Shown piece by piece: positions 46,266-64,000 of a DNA stretch of 64,000 nucleotides. Origin of the DNA: Syngnathus acus (lineage: Eukaryota > Chordata > Actinopteri > Syngnathiformes > Syngnathidae); the NCBI RefSeq assembly GCF_901709675.1, contig NC_051092.1:13864991-13928990 (forward strand), read 5' to 3'. The notes beneath the pieces were generated by a model that was not told the origin of the DNA, did no database searches, and worked only from the letters and a program-made list of their open reading frames with translations. How positions within the stretch are numbered: position 1 is the first letter of the stretch; each line of letters opens with the position of its first letter. The translations under genes were made by a program, and so were the position numbers.

Positions 46266-47640
46266 CTGACCTCGACTCGGGACGTCGTGAGTCGGTGGGG
46301 AGAATACTTCGAAGACCTCCTCAATTCCACCTACATGCCTTCCATTGTAGAAGCAGGGCCTGGATACTCTGAGGCGGACTCTCCAATCTCTGGGGTCGAA
46401 GTCACTGAGGTAGTTAAAAAACTCCTCTGTGGCAAGGCCCCGGGGGTCGATGAGATCCGCCTGGAGTTCTTAAAGGCTCTGGATGTTGTGGGGCTGTCAT
46501 GGCTGACACGCCTCTACCACATTGCGTGGACATCGGAGACAGTGCCTCTGGATTGGCAGACTGGGGTGGTGGTTCCCCTCTTTAAGAAGGGGGACCGGAG
46601 GGTCTGTTCCAATTACAGGGGAAATACACTCCTCAGCCTCCCTGGTAAGGTCTATTCAGGGGTGCTGGAGAGGAGGGTCCGTCGGGAGGTCGAACCTGGG
46701 ATTCAGGAGGAGCAGTGTGGCTTTCGTCCTGGCCGTGGAACAGTAGACCAGCTCTACACCCTCGGCAGGATCCTCGAGGGTGCATGGGAGTTCGCCCAAC
46801 CAGTCCACATGTGTTTTGTGGACTTGGAGAAGGCGTTCGACCGTGTCCCTCGGGAGGTTCTGTGGAGGGTGCTTTGGGAGTACGGGGTGCCGAGCCAACT
46901 GATAAGGGCGGTTCGGTCCCTGTATCACAGATGCCAGAGTTTGGTCCGCATTTCCGGCAGTAAGTCGGATTCGTTCCCAGTGAGGGTTGGACTCCGCCAA
47001 GGCTGCCCTTTGTCACCGATTCTGTTTATAATTTTTATGGACAGAATTTCTAGGCGCAGCCGAGGCATTGAGGGGGTCCGGTTTGGGGACCTCAGCATCG
47101 CGTCTCTGCTTTTTGCAGAAGACATTGTGCTGTTGGCTTCTTCAGGCCGTGATCTCCAGCTCTCACTGGAGCGGTTCGCAGTCGAGTGTGAAGCGGTCGG
47201 GATGAGGGTCAGCACCTCCAAATCCGAGTCCATGGTCCTCGGTCGGAAAAGGGTGGAATGCCCTCTCCGGATTGGGGATGAGATCCTGCCCCAAGTGGAG
47301 GAGTTCAAGTATCTTGGGGTCTTGTTCACGAGTAAGGGGAGGATGGAGCGCGAGATCGACAGGCGGATCGGTGCAGCGTCGGCAGTAATGCGGACTCTGT
47401 ACCGGTCCATCGTGGTAAAGAGAGAGCTGAGCCAAAAGGCAAAGCTCTCAATTTACCGGTCGATTTACGCTCCTACCCTCACCTATGGTCACGAGCTATG
47501 GGTCGTGACCGAAAGAACGAGATCCCGGATACAAGTGGCCGAAATTAGTTTTCTCCGCAGGATGTCCGGGCTCTCCCTTAGAGATAGGGTGAGAAGCTTG
47601 GTCATCCGGGAGAGACTCGGAGTAGAGTCGCTACTCCACA
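46263..47640 (+). pseudogene. Reverse transcriptase domain of the RTE-like LINE
   Basis: A long open stretch in frame with 46110-47696 shows the RT blocks GKAPGVDEIR, VVPLFKKGDRRVCSNYRG, EEQCGFRPGRGTVDQLY, CFVDLEKAFDRVPR, VGLRQGCPLSPILFI, and the catalytic box as FAED in place of the expected F/YADD. VEEFKYLGVLFTSKG follows. The third-position catalytic Asp pair is thus altered (ADD to AED), which should inactivate polymerisation. The ORF ends where the nested LINE interrupts it. Confidence 0.85.
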
Positions 47641-48705
47641 GGGGCCCCCCAAGGCTGCGTGCTCAGTCCGCTGCTCTTCACCCTCCTGACGCATGACTGC
47701 ACTGCCACCTACAGCGACAACCGCATAGTGAAGTTTGCTGACGACGCGACTCTGGTGGGTCTCATCACCAAGGGAGACGAGACTCAATACAGGCTGGAGG
47801 TTGACCTTCTGGCCACGTGGTGCAGGGACAACAACCTCCTGCTGAACGTCGACAAGACCAAGGAGATTGTTGTTGACTTCCGGAAGGGTCACGCCCAACA
47901 CCTGCCGCTGACCATCGACGGTGCTGTGGTGGAGAGCGTGAGCAGCGCCAGGTTCCTGGGGGTGCACATCAGTGAGGATCTCTCCTGGTCCACCAACACC
48001 GCATCACTGGCGAAGAAGGCCCAGCGCCGCCTGTACCTCCTTCGGAAACTCAGGCGAGCGGGCGCTCCTCCGGCCGTCATGACTACATTTTACCGCGGCG
48101 CCATTGAGAGCGTCCTCTCCAGCTGTATTGCTGTTTGGGGTGGCAGCTGCACTGACTACGACTTGAAGGCCCTGCAGCGCATAGTGAAAACGGCTGGTAA
48201 GACTATTGGTGCTTCTCTCCCCTCCTTGAAGGGCATTTACACCTCCCATCTCACCCGCAAGGCGACCAAGATTGTGAGTGATGTGAGTCACCCCGCTCAC
48301 TCTTTGTTTGATCTTCTGCCCTCTGGGAGGCGGTACAGGAGCCTGCGCTCCCGCACCACCAGACTCTCCAACAGCTTCATCCTCCAGGCTGTTAGGATCC
48401 TGAACTCGCTCCCCCTTGCTGCGTAGCGTCCTGTTCTTTACTGTCTGCTGTATGCACACTGGCTCGGTTTTGCTCCTCTTATTTATTGGGTTATTGGTTT
48501 ATTATTTATTCATCGCTCATTTTATTTATTTATTATTTATTATTTATTATTTATTGTTTGTGCCTTCTTGTTTTTATTTTGTGTCGTCTACTTGTATGTC
48601 TCGTCACCGTGGGATAGAGGAAACGGAATTTCGGTTTCTTTGTGTGTCTTGACATATGAAGGGATTGACAATAAAGCTGACTTTGACTTTGACTTTGACT
48701 TTGAG
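47641..48705 (+). mobile_element. 5'-truncated L2/Rex1-like LINE nested in the RTE-like LINE
   Basis: Begins inside an RT block (APQGCVLSPLLFTLLTHDC, 47644 onward) and keeps FADDATLVGLI (about 47727-47760), WCRDNNLLLNVDKTKEI, DFRKG, RFLGVHISEDLSW, and the late SHPAHSLFDLLPSGRRYR block, ending LNSLPLAA with stop at about 48424. The 3'UTR holds TTTAT runs and ends GACAATAAAGCTGACTTTGAC plus TTTGAC repeats. The host LINE resumes at GAGAGGAGCCAG. No clear TSD beyond a possible TTGA. Confidence 0.88.
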
Positions 48706-51439
48706 AGGAGCCAGATGAGGTGGCTCGGGCATCTCATCGGGATGCCTCCTGGACGCCTCCCTGGGGAGGTGTTCCGGGCATGTCCCACCGGTAGGAGACC
48801 CCGGGGACGACCCAGGACACGCTGGAGAGACTATGCCTGGGAACGCCTTGGGATCCCCCGGGATGAGCTGGATGAAGTGATGAAGTGGCTGGGGAGAGGG
48901 AAGTCTGGGAGTCCCTCCGAAAGCTGCTGCCCCCACGACCCGACCACGGATAAGCGGAAGAAGATGGATGGATGGATAAAGATCGGTAAAAGTTGTGCTC
49001 CAAAAAAAAAAAAAAAAATCAAACACACTCAGGGCATCACAGTGACTACTTACTTTTAATGGCCTCAATGGCTGAGATGAAAACAGCACAGGTGAGTCCG
49101 ATGCAACGACCAGATAATGAAGGTGGACTGCAGGAGACACTTGAGGCAGACAGGAGAGTATCTTGCACCAGGTTGGGGTACTAGTAGTCTACAATCCATA
49201 TCCAAATCCAGCTTCCAAGCCAGGTCCAAAGCCAGTAATCAGATATTTATTGGAAACATTAGTAGTCCAAGATCCAAAAAAACAAAAAAATCCAAGCCCA
49301 ACACTTTCCATGGTCAATAAACAAGGCGGGTGGGAGACAAACAAAATGCTGTCGAGTACTGCAACAGGAAGTCCTGATCTGACCCTTGTCGGGTGAAAAT
49401 CATTGAGTTGGGTGATGAGGTGTGTAAAGCTCAGGCACAAAGAAAGACTTACAGGAAGTGGGTTTCCGAATTAAAAAAATGAGCAGGAAATGAGCAGAAA
49501 TGAAAACATTTTGGAATTTCATTTCAATTTGTATTCTAAGCTGATTTAGCCACTTTTTGAGTGAATTCGTTAGCAAACATTGGGAATAGCTTTTAATTGT
49601 CAAACGTGCGAATACCTCGCCCAAAGGCTGCAATAGGCCTCAATTTACCCCAATGAGGTTAAGCACTACAGAAAATGTATGGATGAATTTGTTTTTTGAC
49701 AACTGTCATTAGTGTCATCTATATAAAGAATAGGCTTTTCCACACAGGGAGTAGCCAGAAACGGATATATTACTAATGACTCATGTCTAATATTATGCGT
49801 GTGTGTGTTTACTGTGTAGTTGGACAAATAGCTTTGAGCCGGCGGCAAAGGGTTTTCCTCACCGTGTCGATCCGTGGGAGGCGAAGGGCTGAAAGGCTGC
49901 AGGGTGTGTGGGAGTCATGCCGCTGACTCAGTGGTGACCTAATGCTTGTTACGTGTCAACAAAGATTTGATTTGGATGGAATACACAATATTTTAGCGCA
50001 CAGTATGCTTACTATCCAAGCTGTGAGTAGTTGGTTGGATTTACACTAGAATGCCAATTCTGATTCAGATTAAGAACTACTTATTGAATTTCACAGATGA
50101 GCATGAAGAGGGCAGGATGCGCCGCTGTGGGAGTGGTCACAGCTGACCTTAATTAAGGCCACTTATAGCGAATCATTTGATTTCCTTTTAATTCAGCGCA
50201 CTCGATGTGCACATTTGTGTTGTCTCTCCCCTGTCGTGATTCAACGCTCTTATTTTTGTACCTCAAACTGCGCTTTCATTTGAGCTGAATGATGAAACCC
50301 ACACAGTCAAAAACAAGCAGTGCACAAATTTGATGCGGCTTCTATTGCAGAGTTTACAAAAAGCAGATGATTTAAGCATCTCAACTGCACGTGATCGATT
50401 TTTACACCATTGAATAAATCACTCCTACGCATGCTGCAACTGACCTTTCTTCGTCCTTGGGTCCTTACAACATACAGAAAGTGAATCTCACTTCTCTTTT
50501 ACTCAGCTCAGCTTTTTCCCCCCACAGAGCTGCTGTGCTAACATTATGATGTGAAAATGTACAGAACTGGCAGTTTATGGTTTGTGCTTTATTGGTGTGA
50601 AGAAAAAAAAAAGACCAAGTGCTTGCTTCACAAAGGTGTCTGGGAAATGGCGAAAAGAAACTATTTGGGGAAAGAGCAGGCACTTTAAAATAAAGTAAAC
50701 AGAAGCCAGCCAGGAGACGAGTGAGGAGATCCTTTCCACTCAGAAAATTCCTGGTGGTGTTGACCTGGTCTGACAAAACTGCTGCTGCGACGCTTTTCAT
50801 GCAAGCTGACATTGTTTTCAAGCTTAGCTCTGATCTAAATGAGCTTTTACAGCTGAACTCGACAATCTTAAAGTACAAAAGCAGACCCGACGTTCTATGG
50901 GGCCAAACAACAGCTTTGGTCTGAATACTATTATGGAAACCCTGGAGAATTTCTGGGCTTGAGTTGTGACTTCCTCGTCCTCTGTAGTTCAACTGGATTT
51001 ATCGCTACGAGCACAGTAAGCTCCATGATTACCTCGCTATGCTGCGCTTTATTTCTATGCCGCGTGAACAACATCAATCCTGCCAAGGTGCTCGCGGAAA
51101 GCATGACCTAATAAGCGCTGGGTGCATGCTCTCCATCAAAAAAAGCCTGCAGTGCTGCTCGATGCTTTTAATGAAGAAACATTGCCCAGTTCCAGTGCTG
51201 CATTTAGAACCTGGGCCTTAATCAACCTCTTAATGTCTCACTCACGTTGCAATTATAGACACCGTCAATACTATACAAAAAAAAAAATCAATTTAACAAC
51301 ATGAGTTTCAAATCAAGCAGCACTTTAGCATTTTCAACAAACATTCAAAATGTTTATTTGATTCCCAGTTGAAGCTTACTTTCAAGCTAAATAACGAGAT
51401 GTATTTAAAACATTCACATAACATTTTCTTTTAAAGACT

Positions 51440-51600
51440 GCTAGCTTAATGCTAACATCGTGGCAAACAATATAGATAGGCTAGCATCTGAATGGTCGTG
51501 ATAAAACACTTCAAATGGATATTTGAACACAAACGGTGCAGCAAAACATGTAGACCGAAAATAAAATAACATTCATGAGAATACAGTTTTTATCCTTTAC
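51440..51600. repeat. Dispersed repeat copy related to 6765-6960
   Basis: Shares CTAGCTTAATGCTAACA, GGATATTTGAACACAAACGG, TGCAGCAAA-ACATGTAGAC and AAATAACATTCATGAGAATA blocks with the ap4e1 intron copy, same order and strand. Confidence 0.55.
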
Positions 51601-54600
51601 GAAGAATGACTATTACAACTGCAGATTACCAAATCACTAACAGAAGTTGAGAGAAACTATTTCGCTTATGTCTGCATGACAGTATGATACTGGCCCTGAA
51701 TATTATTTCATAGAACAAATCTTAGACTTTAGCTTGTAAATGTAGGTCAGTGCTCCTGTTAGTGCTGAGGCCAGCAGAGAAAGCCTCATCGGCCCTGAAT
51801 AATTTCCAGTTCTAATAAAACTGGACAAATACTTAAACACCGCCGCGGTCTTACTTGGAATAAATGTAGTAAAAGAAAAACCACAAAAAACATTTTATAA
51901 CCAGAGTTAGACTACTCAATGAATTTCTTTGACATTTTGCAATCCTGCTAATATCATCTTGTCAACATTTACTAGCAAGTTTTTCACTTCATTTTGTATC
52001 GGATTAAGAATCCTGACAGCAACCTCGAGTCTTTGTTGTGCTCTGTTGACAAAATCAACGTGTCTAATTTGAGAAATCGTTCCAGGAGTGATGTTATTTG
52101 AAACTTTTAATTCATTTTCATGGAATTTCACTAGTCGGTGATCACATTGGGTGTGTTAATGCGAAACATATTTTACCATTTGGGAGCAATAAAAGCACTC
52201 CCAAGAACATCGCCCTCTGATGATTTTTAGACTTTTGTCTCTCATACTGGCCATCTTGGCCAGTTCACGTGTGTGTTTGGCTGAATTTATAGCCACGACC
52301 ATTATGGGCTCCATGATTCCCTTGCTAAGCGACTCGCTTTATGTGTACCATGTGCGTACTGTAGTATCAATCATATTTACAGCGACCATGACCTCGTAAC
52401 TTGTCGGTGCATGAAAGGGAAAGTGGTGTGTGTGTGTGTGTGTGTGTGTGACACCAAGGTTACAGCTATGAAAAAAATGAGGAAAATTCAGACAATTTAC
52501 AATAGCATTGAAAAGAAAAACGTGGTGCACTTTTTTTAAGCAGTGTATTTTGTTTCGTTTCATCTGTAAATTCATTCCAATGAGCAATTCAAAATTGCTT
52601 TTTTGTTTTTTATCATCATTCACACTTGCAGACACATCACACAGCATTTTCCAGCCGAGTAGTCAGCTTCTAATTTTCTTAGAGTCTAATGGATATGTTG
52701 GAGATTACTTGGGATTTTGCAGTCACACTGTGGATTTAAATTCTTGATATATGTCTTCATTTCTTTGCTTGTTTTAGTCCAAGTTGTCATTTTCAAATGG
52801 AAAGGGCTTTAAAGTATTAAAGTTTCCCCATGGCACTCCATTTTTGCTGTTCTGGCTGAGTGGGAGGATAAGATTTCATTAACAACGCTGATGTGTCTTT
52901 TTGTGCCAGCAGGTAAACCGACACTGCTCTGCACAAACACTTTGTGAGTAAATAAAAGAATAAACATGTTGTTCCAAGCTGAAAACATTGTCAGTGCATT
53001 TGTCCAGGACTTGAGACCCGCCTGGCCGGTAAAAGCTGTTATTTTGTTTCTCAAGGAGTAGTTTTGCCATAGAAAAACACTATTTCAACAGGGTATGGTA
53101 TATGGGGGGAAAAAGTGGAATCTTGGTTTGTAATTGTAGAGGGAGCAAAGGAATAAATCATTTTGCTCCATAAACAGAATCGGCAAAACTTCTTGTGCAG
53201 ACGCAGCACTTAATAAATAGACTAGCTAGAACGTCTCAGGGTAGAACAACGACCTCAGCCAAGACCCGACAACAATCGTTTTAATCGACGCCAATTTGTA
53301 CACCTCCACGGATGGACACCTCAAATATAATTAAGCTTCAGTGTTATTAAATGGCAGCATTTTTGTGAGTCTTCAAGAAATTGAATTAAAAAGTCAAAAT
53401 TTTGCACGGGCAGGCAAGTAACACAATACTAGAGGAATAAACACAACAGATTGAAATTTAAAAGATACAATCCATGATTTATTACAGAAAAGAGTGATAT
53501 CCAAATTTTCTTATTTTACATTGTTTTTTTCTACATTTCAATATTTATATAGATCTTTTTTTTTTACATGTAAACAAGAACCAAGTAAACCATGTTACTA
53601 ATACACTCAAGTCACCGCTCAACAAAATGTCTGCCCTAATACTTTTGTTTCTGTGCATCCACTTCTCAAATAAATTCCACTCCAAGTTTTCAGAGAGTGC
53701 AATGTCAAGCTGTTATTACGAATCATTACAATACTCACATTGTGCTATTGCCAACAGCAGTAGGAGGCATTAGGAAAACGTTTCTTTCACTGTGCCGACT
53801 TCATACTTGTGTTAGGGAGCTCAGCCATGATTGTTTGGGGGGAGACAGAAAACCAATATAAACAATTAATTTAAGATGGTTTCAATTTACCAAACTTATT
53901 CTTGAACAGTTAGAATAACTGAAAATCATAGTTTTTTTTTTTTAAATCTAGAAAATAGCCACATTGTATAAAATTCACTTCCTCCACGAAATACGTGTCT
54001 GGCCCGGGCTTTCTAAAATCCTCAGTACTGAAATGTGTTTGTGATATGTTTAAGATAAACTTATTGATGTTAGCGCTGCCAAAAGGAGGCACTAAACCAT
54101 GCAAATTGGACTGTACAAGAATTACAACATGCATAGATTTTCAATCTTCACATAGCAGGGAACCCGAAGTAGCTTCCGAACAATTAGTCAGTCACTAGCG
54201 GGAAAAATATTTTAAATGACATTTTCTGATAGAATACAATGAAAGCAATCTGTTTTTTGTCAATGTTTTTTAGAGGTGATTAAATGTCAGAATGAATATG
54301 CATGATTAGGATTACCTCACTAAACCCAAAACACATCATGTAGGTGGATGCATCATTGCATATTCACCATTTGATTGTTTTGTAGAAAATGTGATTGAAA
54401 ACAATCATCAGCAAGCATTCAGAGGACACCTGAGAAATGCAAACAAGACATTGGTGAGTGAGTACAAACAGCAAAAATAAATTAACAGAAAAATGAATAA
54501 ATAAATCCTGAACCATATATACACATAGAATGGCAACATAATTGGATTACTTAGAAAAAATGAATCGTAGAATTTTTTTCCCCCAACATCAGTGATAGAA

Positions 54601-56210
54601 TATTTTATTTTTATTCTTTGTTTGTTTCGTGTAAATGTGGAAAATTTAGAACGCAAACTGAGGTCTTAAAAATATCTCTTTTTTGACCATTTCAATGCAG
54701 CTTTCATTCCACACTTTGAGGTAAAGGTCAAACAAATATACTTGTCTTGTTTCCAATCAAAATGGAAAGTTATTACCCATAACACAAGAAATAATAGCGG
54801 GATAGAAAAGGATTTAAAGCAACAATAATATTGTTGGACTGGCCTGGTGTTTGTTCTTGCATCTGTGATAACATTAAAATCTTTTTTTCCCCTTCCAGAT
54901 TAAAACAAAAGAGTTAAAAAAAAAAAGAAAGTAAGTATCCGGACGTATTTTGACTGGAAATTTGACAGTATATTTTACGTTGTAATTGAGTGCATGTGGT
55001 TTGGCCTCAAAATGTGCCACTCTGATTTTCCAAGTCATGAATGAGCAAAGACAATGCCAGGCGGCTTTCCTTTGAACCGACCAAATTTCGAAACAATTAG
55101 CATCACAGCGGAGTTAAAACTGCACTTGGCTGGCATTCTTTACTCGAGAAGAAATGTCTAAGTGCTTTTCTTTTTTTTTTTCCTGTGGCAGCGGATCGAT
55201 GTTCTTTGTGCAGTGAACATCCAAGCCACAGGTATGTCCAAAACGATCCAAGTTTCAACCATACTCCAGCCCTTCCAATAACAAATGAAAAACAGGCCAT
55301 GAGCGTAGAACGAGGGGAAAAGCAGATTTGCGGCTCCTGCGTGCATACGTCGCAGTTACGTTTCAACGGACGTTGTTGTTTCAGAGCCATTAGACCACAG
55401 CGGCTACCTAAGTGTGTGACTCTCGTCCAAAACAAAAAACGCTCAGGAGCAGAACGCGTTAAGAGAAGACTTGTTGCACTTGAAAGCGCACGTGCAGCAC
55501 AAACAGGCACACGTGATGTCGACGCACAACTGTAGGCACAATCATATCGCTAAAAATTCACATCCTGCAAACTCAAGGCAGTCGAGCTCGGTAGGCATTA
55601 GCACAACAAACAAACAAACCAGGCACCGAGTAGGGATACAACAACAACACTACCATGCACTTTCTAGGCTGCTGTAGACAATTCTCCATGATGAGTGCTG
55701 TTGCTTTTTTACATCTTGCCACAAAGAGTATTCAGCATGCTTAGAGGGCCGTTTACAGTCGCTTTGCAGGAACCTCGTCCGTCCCGTTTGGAAACGAGCA
55801 GGAACTGCTAACGCTCGGCGAAGAAAACGAAAAACATGCAGCGAGTCTAAGCAGACGAGGTGCTAGCTGCCACACGGAAAGAGAAGGGTGCAAGATGGCT
55901 GACCAAGTGAACCGCTGCAGCCCTTCTCCTGCATAGTAAACATTACAGTGGTAGTGAGGCCACGAGATGCAGCAGAAGGGAGGAGGAGGGGGAGGGGGGT
56001 GGCGGGAGATGCTGCCGCAGGAAGCCAGGTGATGGATCGGGAAGGGTGTCGGAACACGAGGGCGGCGCCAACTCGGCAACAGATGGCGAGGGAGGGAGTA
56101 TTCGCGATGAAGCAGCTTTAAAGTGGCGGGGGTGTCACATGGGAAGTCTTTGGTGAATCTGCCGAAGGTGAAATAGACGTTGGCTGGACACGTGAGAGGG
56201 GGTTGAAAAG

Positions 56211-63970
<7,760 letters not shown>

Positions 63971-64000
63971 CTGCCGATTACAGTTTCAATCAATTCCACA

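Larger units (their letters stand above)
45197..48976 (+). mobile_element. Non-LTR retrotransposon (RTE-like, APE endonuclease) carrying a nested LINE
   Basis: Bounded by a perfect 12-bp target-site duplication, TAAAGATCGGTA (45185-45196 and 48977-48988). The 5' end, GCCAGGCCTGGAGG..., looks full-length for this abundant fish family and the 3' end is a (GGAT)n tail. It codes for an endonuclease and a reverse transcriptase, both broken, then the C-terminal WLGHLIGMPPGRLPGEVFRACPTGRRPRGRPRTRW block (48718-48830). A second, L2-like LINE is inserted at 47641-48705. Clade name is my judgement from the motifs. Confidence 0.88.
42627..56210. other. Gene-poor interval between fibin and ano3
   Basis: 13.6 kb with no cellular gene I can support. 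Apart from nested LINEs (45197-48976) and a dispersed repeat (51440-51600) it is AT-rich single-copy-looking DNA with homopolymer runs (C-run ~43267-43280, G-run ~43551-43561) and a short TG tract (52424-52450). The right 2-3 kb probably includes the ano3 3'UTR. A 175-codon minus ORF at 50465-50992 has no recognisable domain or splice context. Confidence 0.5.

Noticed and set aside
50465-50992. 175-codon minus ORF in the fibin-ano3 interval
   Set aside because: No recognisable domain, no signal or membrane pattern, no splice context, and composition like random AT-rich DNA. A chance ORF is more likely; a protein search would settle it.

Overview
This is a stretch of vertebrate nuclear DNA, almost certainly from a teleost (ray-finned) fish and probably a percomorph. 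The genes are multi-exon with GT-AG introns, intergenic distances are short, and the repeats are fish-type tRNA-derived SINEs, L2/Rex1-like and RTE-like LINEs, hAT MITEs and long microsatellites. The aromatase gene is the teleost 'brain' paralogue. A syngnathid-like genome is possible from the look of the SINEs, but I cannot prove the species. No bacterial, viral or plasmid features are present.

Layout. 1-1.04 kb: 3' half of gnb5 (+). 2.1-7.9 kb: complete ap4e1 (+). 9.3-13.0 kb: complete brain-type aromatase cyp19a1b (-), with a TATA box and a perfect palindromic oestrogen response element upstream. 13.1-17.0 kb: repeat-rich intergenic DNA (hAT MITE, SINE pieces, an L2-like LINE inside a tRNA-like element, telomere-like tract). 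17.0-22.8 kb: complete clpx (+). 23-26.1 kb: intergenic, with a 1.35-kb composite hAT element. 26.1-27.6 kb: complete ubap1l (+). 28.2-31.95 kb: complete prc1 (-). 33.1-34.96 kb: complete PU.1-type spi1 (-), head to head with tmem178b (36.1-38.3 kb, +). 38.3-42.0 kb: a SINE sitting in a pentanucleotide array, and a ~130-bp CA tract. 42.0-42.6 kb: single-exon fibin (-). 42.6-56.2 kb: gene-poor, with a LINE nested in a LINE at 45.2-49.0 kb. 56.2-64.0 kb: 3' two thirds of ano3 (-), running off the right edge.

The genes do not form a pathway; this is ordinary conserved synteny. gnb5, ap4e1, cyp19a1, clpx, ubap1l and prc1 have human orthologues on chromosome 15, spi1, fibin and ano3 on chromosome 11, and tmem178b on chromosome 7, so the window joins ancestral blocks, as expected for a teleost chromosome after genome duplication and rearrangement.

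I saw no convincing new system. The points most worth a second look are an AT-AC (U12-type) intron in ap4e1, a 128-bp tandem duplication that copies the 3' splice site and start of clpx exon 2, the consensus ERE upstream of cyp19a1b, two probable GC-AG introns, and several nested transposons with clean target-site duplications. Exon limits were read by eye from splice signals and reading phase. All complete genes close in frame, but ends of untranslated regions are not determined.
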